Shown in pieces: positions 41,530 through 49,959 of a stretch of 64,000 bases of DNA. Source of the DNA: Clostridia bacterium (lineage in GTDB: Bacteria > Bacillota > Clostridia > Christensenellales > Aristaeellaceae); contig JAFUTW010000014.1 of the NCBI GenBank assembly GCA_017484085.1, forward strand, positions 39,049 through 103,048, read 5' to 3'. The position numbers and the translations under genes are program-made. Under the pieces are notes generated by a model, which searched no databases, had not been told where the DNA came from, and worked only from the letters and a program-made list of their open reading frames with translations. How positions within the stretch are numbered: the first letter of the stretch is position 1; each line of letters opens with the position of its first letter.

Positions 41530-44394
41530 TCAGGCGATCGTCTTGCGGATCGTCAGCACGTTGCACCCGTCTTCATAGCGGTAGGCGACGTCATCCATCG
41601 TCTTTCTCACGAGGAAGATGCCCAGCCCGCCGATGGGGCGCTCGTCCGCGCTGAGCGTCACGTCCGGCTCTTCGGCCGACAGCGGATTATAGGGGATGCC
41701 GCTGTCGGTAAACGTCAGCACGGCCTGATTTCCTTCCGCCCTGATGGACAGCGTCGCGTCCCCTCCGCCCTGCGGATACGCGTACTGGGCGATGTTGCTG
41801 AACACCTCATCCACGGCGACGTCGATCTGCATCTGCGCCTTCATGGAGCAGCCCATCTCTTCCAGTGTCCCGTCCACAAAAACCATCAGTTTGTCGATGT
41901 TTTCTAGCTTTGCTTCCAGCGTCAACTGTTTCATGGCCGTGTCCCCTCCTCCGGTTTGCTTGTCTGCGTTCCCCTGTCCGTTATATGCGAAACCCAGCAT
42001 GGTGATATCATCAAACTGCATCTCGCCGGATGCAAAATCCTCCACGTCCTGCCGGATCGCCGGCAGCACCTCCTGCATGGGCCGGCTTTGCATCCCGTTC
42101 AGCTTCCCAAGCATCCTGTCCGTTCCGTATTGCTCCTTTTCCGGGTTGATCGATTCCGGCACGCCGTCCGTATAGACGAACAGCTTGTCGCCCGCCTCCA
42201 GGCGGATCTCATACTCGCTGGTGCGCAGATCCTCCATCGCGGCCAGCACCAGGGAATGCTTGTCCTTCAGCAGTTCATAATCGCCGCCCCTGCGCAGGAT
42301 GGCCGGGTACTCATGGCCCGCGTTTGCGCAGCGCATCACGCCGCTCGTAAGGTCAATGATGCCGATCCAGGCCGTTACGAACATCTCGGCGTCGTTGCCC
42401 TCGCAGAGTTCGCTGTTCACCTTCCGGAAGATCTCCGACGGGGAATTGCCCGCCTCCGCAAGGCTCCGGATGGCCGTTTTGCTCCGCATCATAAAGAGCG
42501 CGGCAGGGATGCCCTTCCCGGAGACGTCCGCGATCACCAGCGCCAGCCGGTCCGCATCGACGAAGAAGAAATCGTAAAAGTCTCCGCCGACCTCCTTCGC
42601 GGGATCCATCAGCGCGTAGATTTCAAAATCCCCGCGGGGGAAGCTGAAGTTGCTGGGCAGAGCGGACGCCTGGATCGTCCTTGCCAGTTCAAGTTCCTGC
42701 TCGATGCGCCTTTGGGCCTCTGCTATATGGTCCTTCAGCGCATCAACGGTCAGGTTGATGTGATGGGACAGCATCGCAAATTCCCGTGAATCGCTCACCT
42801 GTACGGCCTCGTTCAGTTCACCCGCCGTGATCCTGGCCAGCGACCGGTTGACCAGCGTCAGGTTGTGGGTCACCAGCTTCTGCACCAGCAGCGAGATCAG
42901 GATGTAGGCCACTGCAAAGACCAGGATATCCTCAAAGGCGGATTCGTAAACCAGCATGTCGCGGTTGAGATAGACCTCTTTTGACGGGAGCATCGTCAGC
43001 AGATACAGGTTGCTCTGCAGCTTGTCCAGCCTGCACAGGGCCTCCTCCCCGAAGACGGCCCCGGTAAAGGTGCTTTCGGCCTGCTTTTTCCCGATCCGCT
43101 CCAGCAGCTCCCCGGAGGGCGTTTTTCCGCTGTGTCCGCCCAAAAGCACGCGCCCGTCGCCCGTGATCAGGTCGAACGTGCCGGTCTCCCCGATATGGTA
43201 CACGGAGAACGCCGTTTCGATCTCCTGAAGGACGGGCACCGCGGACCTGGAGGCATCGGCCAGCACACGCACCAGCCCGTCCCCCAGACGGATGACGATG
43301 CCGATGCGGCTGTCGGAGAGCTTCAGCGTCGCCTCCGTCGCACCGTCCGCCGGCAGGATCCCGGCGGCGTCCATGGCCTCAAGCGCCGTCTTGGCGCCCG
43401 GCACAGCCGCTCCGAAGAGGACTTGGCCGTCACCGGAGAGGGTCTGTACCGCCTCCATCCCGTTGATGGCGCGCAGATCCTCCAGGAAGCCGTCCGTTAC
43501 GTTTGCGGCGCCGCCCCGGCTGCGCACGGCATTTGAGATCGTCCGCGCGCCGGTCAGCGCTTCAGCCTCAGCGCGGGCATTCATCGCCATCTGGGAGCCG
43601 CGCAGCCGGGTATACGTGCTGCTCAGCCCCTGTGCTGCGGAAGAGAGGGTGATCTGCGCATTCTGGATCGCCAGATTGTTGTGTGCCAGAAAGGACAGGA
43701 GAAAATTGAGGGCGAAAACAGCCATCATCACGGCGAACAGCCGGTGCTGAAACTTGGCGGTGACGGAGACGCCCTCCCTGTGTCCGGCGCGCAGAGGATT
43801 CTGCCATTCATGGGTGATCAGCTGCATGCAGACCGAACACGCAGCCAGCCCGAACGCGGTAAAGAGGATCATCGGCACGCTGCAGTTTTTCACCACAAAA
43901 AAGGCCATGCGGATGTCGTTCCTGTGCGTCACCATGATGGAGTGCATGTGAAAGATTTCCATCATCGCGCCGGCAAAAAACGTATTGAGCGGCGTCGCCT
44001 TCTGCCAGTTGAAGATCCGCATGCTGAGGAAGGCGGACAGAAAGCCCGCCAGACAGGTCGACAGGCCGCAGGCGATGCGCGTATACGAACCGACACCCCA
44101 GTACGTCCCCGCGATGTACCGTTCGATGCCGCCGATCAGGCCGGAGATCACGCCGGAAAGCGGATGGAAAAAGAAACCGGCGGCCAGCGGGCCGATGTCG
44201 CGGACATTCAGCATCATGCTTCCGTAATCCACGCCGAAATGCGTGGAGAGCACGGAGCACAGCCCGTAAAGGATGCCGACGGCCACAGCGCCCGATGTCC
44301 CCGGCCTGCGCCCGCGGTATATACGCCCGAGCAGCGCCGTGACAAGAACATAGAGCAGCGTCATCGCCGTCATCCTGAGGATCATCACAATCAT
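41530..44394 (-). CDS. LytS-type 5TM sensor - HAMP - SpoIIE/PP2C phosphatase - RsbW-type kinase fusion
   Basis: 954 residues. A 5TM LytS-like region (about 1-200, LNVRDIGPLAAGFFFHPLSGVISG) is followed by a helix, an outside sensor of about 240 residues, another helix and HAMP-like VNRSLARITAGELNEAV. The PP2C domain (about 600-810) has KEVGGDFYDFF, ALVIADVSGKGIPAALFM, CANAGHEYP and DDITMLGF. The C-terminus is a HATPase with N-box VAVDEVFSNIAQYAY and G-box PIGGLGIFLV. One chain thus holds both a STAS phosphatase and a putative STAS kinase. The ATG at 44394 follows GGGAGAGATGAC; an upstream in-frame start at 44427 is weaker. Confidence 0.85.
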   Translation of the reverse strand: MIVMILRMTAMTLLYVLVTALLGRIYRGRRPGTSGAVAVGILYGLCSVLSTHFGVDYGSMMLNVRDIGPLAAGFFFHPLSGVISGLIGGIERYIAGTYWGVGSYTRIACGLSTCLAGFLSAFLSMRIFNWQKATPLNTFFAGAMMEIFHMHSIMVTHRNDIRMAFFVVKNCSVPMILFTAFGLAACSVCMQLITHEWQNPLRAGHREGVSVTAKFQHRLFAVMMAVFALNFLLSFLAHNNLAIQNAQITLSSAAQGLSSTYTRLRGSQMAMNARAEAEALTGARTISNAVRSRGGAANVTDGFLEDLRAINGMEAVQTLSGDGQVLFGAAVPGAKTALEAMDAAGILPADGATEATLKLSDSRIGIVIRLGDGLVRVLADASRSAVPVLQEIETAFSVYHIGETGTFDLITGDGRVLLGGHSGKTPSGELLERIGKKQAESTFTGAVFGEEALCRLDKLQSNLYLLTMLPSKEVYLNRDMLVYESAFEDILVFAVAYILISLLVQKLVTHNLTLVNRSLARITAGELNEAVQVSDSREFAMLSHHINLTVDALKDHIAEAQRRIEQELELARTIQASALPSNFSFPRGDFEIYALMDPAKEVGGDFYDFFFVDADRLALVIADVSGKGIPAALFMMRSKTAIRSLAEAGNSPSEIFRKVNSELCEGNDAEMFVTAWIGIIDLTSGVMRCANAGHEYPAILRRGGDYELLKDKHSLVLAAMEDLRTSEYEIRLEAGDKLFVYTDGVPESINPEKEQYGTDRMLGKLNGMQSRPMQEVLPAIRQDVEDFASGEMQFDDITMLGFAYNGQGNADKQTGGGDTAMKQLTLEAKLENIDKLMVFVDGTLEEMGCSMKAQMQIDVAVDEVFSNIAQYAYPQGGGDATLSIRAEGNQAVLTFTDSGIPYNPLSAEEPDVTLSADERPIGGLGIFLVRKTMDDVAYRYEDGCNVLTIRKTIA

Positions 44395-44503
44395 GTCATC
44401 TCTCCCGTAAAGCCGGTCAGCTTCCATCAGCCTGCTTTGTATCGGGGCGGCCCGGCGGGATAACAAAAGCCGCCGCAGGCACAGCGCCCGCGGCAGCTCC
44501 CTT

Positions 44504-45100
44504 TTACTGCGTCAGCAGGTTTTTATAGAGGATCAGTTCGACCTCTCTGCCACGGATGCTGACCTTGACATCGTCGGCCACGTGCGCAACGACGGATTTT
44601 TCCAGCTGATCCCAGACTTCCTCCGCCTTTGGGGAGCTTTTTCTGGACATGGCCAGGGTCTCGCGGAACTGCGTGAGCGACCAGTCGAAGACGTTGCCGA
44701 TCGCCGTCGAATCATACGGGGCGACGGTTGCCGAAAGCGCCGCGACGTCTGCGTCCGCCCCGCGGTCAAACAGGTCCCGGATCCAGCCCATCAGCCCTTT
44801 GGCCGCATCGTTCGAGCCGTCGCTGGCGGCGGCGAGCAGCGCCTCGCGCTTCTCACTGTCCATCGTCGTCTCCGTACGCAGATGGAGCATGCAGATGCCG
44901 CTCTCGACCTCGATCCAGAAATCGCCGTACCTCTCGCCGGTGATGCCGTGCATCATTCCCATCAGCTCTTCCGTGAGCAGCCTGAGATGCAGCGCCATCT
45001 TGGGCGGCAGACGCCAGTAGGCGACAACGCGCTCCGTAAGGTCCAGCGCCTTTTCGAGCTTTCCGCCGTCGCTGCTGACGAGAATAACGTCCGACTTCAT
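44504..45100 (-). CDS. Degenerate anti-sigma-factor-like HATPase protein
   Basis: 198 residues. The region KMALHLRLLTEELMGMMHGITG aligns in position with the N-box of RsbW-type kinases, but the Asn that binds Mg-ATP is replaced (ELMGMM instead of E..xN), and no glycine-rich ATP-lid motif is clear. It probably no longer phosphorylates and may act as a binding decoy. AAGGAGGACAGAGCT precedes the ATG, 13 bases after the STAS gene. The family call is moderate and comes mostly from its neighbours. Confidence 0.55.
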   Translation of the reverse strand: MKSDVILVSSDGGKLEKALDLTERVVAYWRLPPKMALHLRLLTEELMGMMHGITGERYGDFWIEVESGICMLHLRTETTMDSEKREALLAAASDGSNDAAKGLMGWIRDLFDRGADADVAALSATVAPYDSTAIGNVFDWSLTQFRETLAMSRKSSPKAEEVWDQLEKSVVAHVADDVKVSIRGREVELILYKNLLTQ

Positions 45101-45113
45101 AGCTCTGTCCTCC

Positions 45114-45410
45114 TTATGCGATGGTCAGCACATCGGAGAAGCCCGTCACATCGAAGACCTCCTGCACGATCTCGTTGACGTGCATCACCTTCATCCCGCC
45201 CTTGCGGCTCATCGTCTTATGGGCAGCCAGCAGCACGCGCAGCCCGGCGGAAGAGATGTAGTCCAGTTTGGAGAAATCCAGCGTCAGCGTCTCGGCATCC
45301 GCCATGCCGCCTTTGAGCTCAGCCTCCAGTTCGGGGGCCGTCAGGGTATCCAGGCGGCCTTCCACCGCCAGGGTCAGATCCTTGCCGTTAATTTCTTTGC
45401 GAATCGTCAT
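45114..45410 (-). CDS. STAS-domain anti-sigma factor antagonist
   Basis: 98 residues, single STAS domain of SpoIIAA/RsbV type. LTLAVEGRLDTLTAPELEAEL is the N-terminal block and LDFSKLDYISSAGLRVLLAAH contains the phosphorylatable Ser (Ser54, just before Ala-Gly). VLTIA ends the fold. It is dephosphorylated by PP2C and then binds the anti-sigma kinase. The ATG at 45410 lies 8 bases after AGGAG; a GTG three codons upstream abuts that site. It heads the three-gene module. Confidence 0.88.
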   Translation of the reverse strand: MTIRKEINGKDLTLAVEGRLDTLTAPELEAELKGGMADAETLTLDFSKLDYISSAGLRVLLAAHKTMSRKGGMKVMHVNEIVQEVFDVTGFSDVLTIA

Positions 45411-45476
45411 TTTTTCCACTCCTCATCTTTTCAGGCCTTCCGCTGCGCTTCCGGCCATGCATCATACGACGGATGG

Positions 45477-45505
45477 ATTATAACACAGAAAACGGGTTTT
45501 GACTA
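45477..45505 (-). promoter_or_regulatory. Candidate promoter of the STAS module
   Basis: TATAAT (45477-45482) with TAGTCA (45500-45505) 17 bases upstream on the minus strand (4 of 6 match at -35). Confidence 0.5.
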
Positions 45506-45562
45506 TAGGCTGCCGCAGATTCAAGTGAAGCCGGAAGCCGCCCCGGTCCCTGTCTTTTCCCG

Positions 45563-45592
45563 TTGCATTTTCCCCTGTTGTGCTTCTATAAT
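45563..45592 (+). promoter_or_regulatory. Promoter of the VanZ-glyoxalase gene
   Basis: TTGCAT (45563-45568), 18-base spacer, TATAAT (45587-45592). Confidence 0.7.
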
Positions 45593-45666
45593 AACAGCAA
45601 TAACCGTGTAAGTATCCGTGCCCAGCATCAGGGCTTTCAAACCGGGACAGAGAGTGTGAGCAAGCT

Positions 45667-46752
45667 ATGATCCTCAATGCCAACAGCACTGCAACCAACC
45701 TCGCCGTCACCCTTCTCGTATCGGTGATGGTTTTCGGCCTGCCGGCTGTGGACAGGGCTGTCTGCAGCCGTCTGGGGCTCAGCCTGCAGGGCGGCGTCAG
45801 CACCCACCCGAAGGCTCCCCTGCTGCTGCGCATCCGCCAGTGGCTGCTGACAGCCGCCTTCGGCGTGTACCTCCTCATCGTCGCCTGGCTGGTGTTCTTT
45901 TCAAGGAGATCCACCGCCCAGTATGCCGTCCACGCAGCCCCCTTCCAGGATCTCGTGCAGGCGTTCCGCTTCGATTTCGGGCTGTTTGATATCGTGCGTT
46001 CCTTCTTCCTGGAGGGCATCCGCGGCGGGCTTACACACATCCGCATCGTGAAGCCGGAGGACATCGCCCAGGTATATATGAACGTCATGCTGTTCGTCCC
46101 CATGGGCTACCTGCTCCCTTATATCTTTCCGTGGTTCCGTGCGAAGGTGCGCATCCGTCCCGCCGTCTGCTGCTTTCTCGTCTCCCTGGCGGTTGAAAAC
46201 CTGCAGCTGCTGACCCGTCGGGGTCTCTACGACCTCGATGATCTGCTCTCCAATACCGTGGGAGGGCTCATCGGGCAGCTGCTGTTCATCTCCTTCGCCT
46301 ACGTCGTCACCCACCCGAACTGGAGGAAGGAGGCCCGGGCCTACCGGCGCTGGAAGCGCAACGCCAGGCGGCGCACGCTGTACCCCTTTGCCAAGAGAAT
46401 CGCGCTGCCGCGGACCACGCTGTTCGCGACGGACGAAACGGCCGTCTGGGATTTCTATGTGACGCGCCTGGGCTTCCGCCCCCTGCGCCAGTTGGTTCCG
46501 GAGGACGGCCCCGGCACGGCGTTCCTGCTGGGGCTGGGGCGCTCGCAGATCGAGATCCGCTGCTCCAACCGGGAGGAGCAGCTGCCGGAGCAGGTGCTGA
46601 CCCTCTCCGTCCGGCGCCTCTGGCCCGTGCAGAAGCGCCTGCGCGAAAACGGCATCGAAACCGGCGCTGCCCGGCCGGATCCTTACACCGGATGCCGCCG
46701 GCTGGAATTCGACGGACCCGACAACACCCGCATCGTCGTGCTGGGTGAATGA
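45667..46752 (+). CDS. VanZ-like membrane domain fused to glyoxalase/VOC domain
   Basis: 361 residues. The first half has four or five helices with the VanZ pattern: YLLIVAWLVFFSRRS, VYMNVMLFVPMGYLLPYIF, FLVSLAVENLQLL and LDDLLSNTVGGLIG. A basic linker (KEARAYRRWKRNARRR) leads to residues 252-361: FYVTRLGFRPLRQL, TAFLLGLGRSQIEIR and GCRRLEFDGPDNTRIVVLG, a VOC/glyoxalase half-fold typical of small-ligand-binding proteins. VanZ proteins are linked to glycopeptide tolerance, and VOC proteins often to resistance by binding. The fusion is unusual and the ligand is unknown. Confidence 0.8.
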   Translation: MILNANSTATNLAVTLLVSVMVFGLPAVDRAVCSRLGLSLQGGVSTHPKAPLLLRIRQWLLTAAFGVYLLIVAWLVFFSRRSTAQYAVHAAPFQDLVQAFRFDFGLFDIVRSFFLEGIRGGLTHIRIVKPEDIAQVYMNVMLFVPMGYLLPYIFPWFRAKVRIRPAVCCFLVSLAVENLQLLTRRGLYDLDDLLSNTVGGLIGQLLFISFAYVVTHPNWRKEARAYRRWKRNARRRTLYPFAKRIALPRTTLFATDETAVWDFYVTRLGFRPLRQLVPEDGPGTAFLLGLGRSQIEIRCSNREEQLPEQVLTLSVRRLWPVQKRLRENGIETGAARPDPYTGCRRLEFDGPDNTRIVVLGE

Positions 46753-46786
46753 TCCCGCTTCCCGCCGGATTTGGTCGCTTTGCCGG

Positions 46787-46815
46787 TTGACGGCTGGGCC
46801 GGCAGGTGCTATAAA
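46787..46815 (+). promoter_or_regulatory. Promoter of the URO-D family gene
   Basis: TTGACG (46787-46792), 17-base spacer, TATAAA (46810-46815), 70 bases before the start. Confidence 0.7.
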
Positions 46816-46884
46816 ACTTCAGTACAGGCTCTCCGCCGGCTGCGGCGGGGAAACAAAAGAACAGTGAAAGAAGGAGTTTGTGTT

Positions 46885-47895
46885 ATGAACAAGAGAGAAC
46901 GTTTCGAAGCCTTCCTGAACAACCAGCCCGTCGACCGCGTGCCCGTGGGCTTCTGGCATCACTTCGTGTCCTTCCACGATCACTACGGCTACGCGGAGCC
47001 GGAAATCTACAGCGCCGTCGTCAGCGGCCAGAAGAAGTACATCGACGAGGTCGATCCCGACTTCCTCAAGATCATGTCCGACGCTTTCTTCGGGCATCCC
47101 TCCGTCTGCCGCAAGCTGCTCACCACCGTGGATGATATCGCAGGCATCCGTTCCGTCGGCCCCGATCACGAGTGGATCGACCGCCAGATCGACTATGTCA
47201 AGGACATCTGCGCGCATGCCGGAAAGTCCGTCTACAAGCTCTACAACATTTTCTCCCCGCTGCAGTACATCCGTCTGCGGTTCGAGGAGTATGACGAGGA
47301 TTACAAGAAGTTCACCCGCCTCTTCCGCGAGAATCCGGAAGTCATGGCCAAGGCCGGCTGGGAGATCGCAAAAGACATCCGCGTCCTGGTGGAGCGCCTG
47401 TTCGCGGAGACGGATATCGACGGCATCTACTACAGCGTGCAGTCAGTACAGGATCCCACCTTTGACCACGACATGCACCGCAAGTACGTGGAGCCGCTCG
47501 ATCTTGACATCATGAAGGTCATGAATCAGCATTCCCATACGAATATGATCCACATCTGCGGCTATCACGGTCTTTACACCAACGACCTCACCTGGTACAA
47601 GGATTACCCCGCGCAGATCTTCAACTGGGCCGTCCACAGCGAGCACGTCTCTCTCTCCGAGGGCAAAAAGCTCTTCGGCGGAAAGCCGGTCCTGGGCGGG
47701 TTCGACAATACGCCCGGCACCCTGCTCTACAGCGGCAGCGACGAGGAGATCCGCAAGGAAGTGCTGTCCATCCTCGAGGATGCGGGCACCGTCGGCGTGG
47801 GCATCGGATCCGACTGCACCGTTGACATGGACCTCCCCGTATCGCGCATGGAGTTCATCCGCAAGGTCGCCGAGGAATACGGTCAGGGCCGCTGA
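46885..47895 (+). CDS. Uroporphyrinogen decarboxylase-family protein (methyltransferase-like)
   Basis: 336 residues. MNKRERFEAFLNNQPVDRVPVGFWHH is the URO-D-fold N-terminus. Later come IDGIYYSVQSVQDPTFDHDMHRKYVEPLD, the pocket strand MIHICGYHGLYTNDL, and FNWAVHSEHVSLSEGKKLFGGKPVLGGFDN. Many clostridial members are corrinoid-dependent methyltransferases (MtaA/CmuA type) rather than heme enzymes. No other heme gene is nearby, which favours that reading. A zinc site may involve HICGYH, inferred. GAAAGAAGGAGTTTGTGTT precedes the ATG. Confidence 0.75.
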   Translation: MNKRERFEAFLNNQPVDRVPVGFWHHFVSFHDHYGYAEPEIYSAVVSGQKKYIDEVDPDFLKIMSDAFFGHPSVCRKLLTTVDDIAGIRSVGPDHEWIDRQIDYVKDICAHAGKSVYKLYNIFSPLQYIRLRFEEYDEDYKKFTRLFRENPEVMAKAGWEIAKDIRVLVERLFAETDIDGIYYSVQSVQDPTFDHDMHRKYVEPLDLDIMKVMNQHSHTNMIHICGYHGLYTNDLTWYKDYPAQIFNWAVHSEHVSLSEGKKLFGGKPVLGGFDNTPGTLLYSGSDEEIRKEVLSILEDAGTVGVGIGSDCTVDMDLPVSRMEFIRKVAEEYGQGR

Positions 47896-47911
47896 AAGCT
47901 GAAGCCATAAC

Positions 47912-47945
47912 AAAAGGCTGTCTGATTAACAGGCAGCCTTTTTCT
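47912..47945. terminator. Terminator between URO-D gene and convergent regulator
   Basis: Stem AAAGGCTGTCTG / CAGGCAGCCTTT (one T-G pair), loop ATTAA, then a run of T. Flanking A residues allow use from both sides. Confidence 0.85.
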
Positions 47946-47960
47946 GTTCCCCAGCCTTGT

Positions 47961-48614
47961 TCAGTCCGGCAGTACGCTGCCGGCGCTCTCCGCTTTCTCC
48001 AGCTCGTGCATGTACTTGTAGACCGTATAACGCGATACCGAGAGGCGCTCCGCCACGATGGCGACCGCCTTCTGGTAGGTGAAGGCGCGGCGCTTGTACA
48101 GCATGCGGATGATGCGCATGCGGTCCGTCTTCTTCATCTGCCCGGGCTCTTTGCCAACTGCGCTGATGCACTCGCGCAGCAGTTCCTCCAGCTGGCTCCG
48201 CGCATCCTGCATCAGCGTCTGCTGCAGGTCCCCGCTGGTCGCCGTCAGCTCGCTGAGCGTCTGCTGCGCCCTTACCAGGGCCGTGATGTCGATATTGATG
48301 CCCAGCGCGAAATGGAAGTCCTCCCCTACAATGTTGAAAGTGCTGGATTTCAGCATCCGCCCGTCGCGGGAGAGCACGAGCTGGTTGACGTAGTCCTTGT
48401 TGGAATACAGCGTCGGGTCGTAATCCCCGATATCGCCGAAGATATCCACGGTGGAGCCGATCTCCCGCCCCGTCACCGTCCCGTTATAGATCGCGAGGAT
48501 GGGGTGCCCCGGCCGCGTCATGTCGTGCACGATCGTTTCACAGTTCGGTCCCAGCATCACGGCAAGGCCGCGCGCTTCATTTTTGAGAAAACTCAGCATC
48601 GCTTCTCTGTTCAT
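47961..48614 (-). CDS. PAS-HTH transcriptional regulator (YheO-like)
   Basis: 217 residues. The N-terminal PAS-like YheO domain has GLAVMLGPNCETIVHDMTRPGHPILAIYNG and FHFALGINIDITALV. The C-terminal helix-turn-helix is VAIVAERLSVSRYTVYKYMHELE. This matches DNA-binding regulators with PAS_6/HTH_22 domains, ligand unknown. AAAGGACGATTGGC precedes the ATG. It is the last gene of the cdaA-GT series, 25 bases after a GT-C gene, and may control that series or the convergent URO-D gene. Confidence 0.82.
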   Translation of the reverse strand: MNREAMLSFLKNEARGLAVMLGPNCETIVHDMTRPGHPILAIYNGTVTGREIGSTVDIFGDIGDYDPTLYSNKDYVNQLVLSRDGRMLKSSTFNIVGEDFHFALGINIDITALVRAQQTLSELTATSGDLQQTLMQDARSQLEELLRECISAVGKEPGQMKKTDRMRIIRMLYKRRAFTYQKAVAIVAERLSVSRYTVYKYMHELEKAESAGSVLPD

Positions 48615-48639
48615 GCCAATCGTCCTTTCTCTTTCCCCT

Positions 48640-49959
48640 TTACGTCGGATTCTCCCCCGCGGCTGCCTTCCGTTCCGGCAGGGCCGTCAGCACGATGGCT
48701 GCCAGCACCATCAGCGAGGAAATGCGAAGCGGTATCCCCATTTCCAGAAGGCGGGAGAGCGTGGCCAGCTCCAGCAGCGCAAACGGCAGCACAAAGCGTT
48801 TTGCACGCGACGCCAGCACCGCCATAAGGCAAACCGCCAGGTAAAAGTAGCGCTCGTGCATCCGGGGGAGCAGGAATACCACCGCGAGCACAGTCAGCGC
48901 CGCAAAGCGGATGATCTCAGCATCCGGCAGGCTCTCCCCCTTTCGCAAGCCGCAGGCGAGGATCAGCATCGCCGCCCCGAGAGCCAGCAGCACGCCGAAC
49001 CGGCCGTAGGCGTATACGTCAAGCCCCTGGGTTTCCATAAGCCCGAAGAGGGTCGGTGCACCATAGGTAAGCCCCGTATACAGCCCCGTCTGCCCGGTGT
49101 AATAAGAGAGGATGGCGGCCGGGCTCTTGCCGCCCACAAGGGCGGGCACGGCGCAGCCGAGCAGCGTCAGCAGGAAGATCCCCGCGTCGCAAAGGCGCAG
49201 CTTCCGCCCGGCCCAGAGCAGCGGCAGCACCGGGAAGAGGAACAGCGCCTGCAGTTTAAACGCCAGCGACAGGGCGAAGCAGCAGGCTGCGCGTCCCGGC
49301 TTGCCCTCCAGCGAAAGCGCAAGCCCCCACACCGCGCAGGCCGAATACAGGCTGTCGCATTGGGAAAACATGGCCCCGTTCAGCGCGAGCGTGGGGAGCA
49401 GCAGCGCCGCAAACCAGGCGCTTCTCCCCTTCCCGGCTCCAGCCAGACGCGCCATGCCGCCGGCCAGCAGCGCGTCCCCCATGAAGGAGACGGCTTTGAC
49501 CGCCGACAGCGCCGGCACCGGCAGCCGTCCGGCCAAAAACAGCAGGTACTGGTAGAGCACGTTGTACTCGCCGATCTGCCTGCGCATCGCCTCCGGGAAG
49601 CTGAGCGCGGAAAGCTCCGTCATCCACCCCGCCAGATAGTTTTCATAATCCGGCGAGACGTGCCTCACAAAGACGAGGCGCAGCAGCGTGCCGCACAGCG
49701 CCCCGCCCAGCATCAGCAGCAGGCCCAGCAGGGGAGCCCCGCCGCGAAAAGCGGTGAAGAGCGCAAAGACGGCCAGCAGCGCGAAGGGGACGGTAAACAG
49801 CACCGCCTCTGCCGTGCGGGAGCCTTCTCCTGCAGGCAGGAAAGCCGTTGCATACAGCAGCGCAAAGCACAGGATGACCGCAAGCGCCGCAAACAGGATC
49901 CCGCTTTTCCCAGCGGGTGAAAGCAGCGCTTTGCGCAGACCCTCGTCAGCCCGCCCCAT
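48640..49959 (-). CDS. GT-C-type membrane glycosyltransferase (paralogue 3)
   Basis: 439 residues and about 10 helices. The first outside loop has VSPDYENYLAGWMTELSAL, with an acidic residue as expected for GT-C catalysis. LLLPTLALNGAMFSQCDSLYSACAVWGLALS is shared with the two paralogues upstream. It probably uses polyprenyl-phosphate sugars to extend a surface glycan. AAAGGAGGCAGGAT precedes the ATG at 49959, which overlaps the upstream stop by 14 bases. The exact reaction is unknown. Confidence 0.72.
   Translation of the reverse strand: MGRADEGLRKALLSPAGKSGILFAALAVILCFALLYATAFLPAGEGSRTAEAVLFTVPFALLAVFALFTAFRGGAPLLGLLLMLGGALCGTLLRLVFVRHVSPDYENYLAGWMTELSALSFPEAMRRQIGEYNVLYQYLLFLAGRLPVPALSAVKAVSFMGDALLAGGMARLAGAGKGRSAWFAALLLPTLALNGAMFSQCDSLYSACAVWGLALSLEGKPGRAACCFALSLAFKLQALFLFPVLPLLWAGRKLRLCDAGIFLLTLLGCAVPALVGGKSPAAILSYYTGQTGLYTGLTYGAPTLFGLMETQGLDVYAYGRFGVLLALGAAMLILACGLRKGESLPDAEIIRFAALTVLAVVFLLPRMHERYFYLAVCLMAVLASRAKRFVLPFALLELATLSRLLEMGIPLRISSLMVLAAIVLTALPERKAAAGENPT

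Noticed and set aside
41530-44394. Calling the PP2C fusion SpoIIE itself (sporulation)
   Set aside because: SpoIIE has a different 10-helix N-terminus and no HATPase. Here the N-terminus is LytS-like and no other sporulation gene is near.
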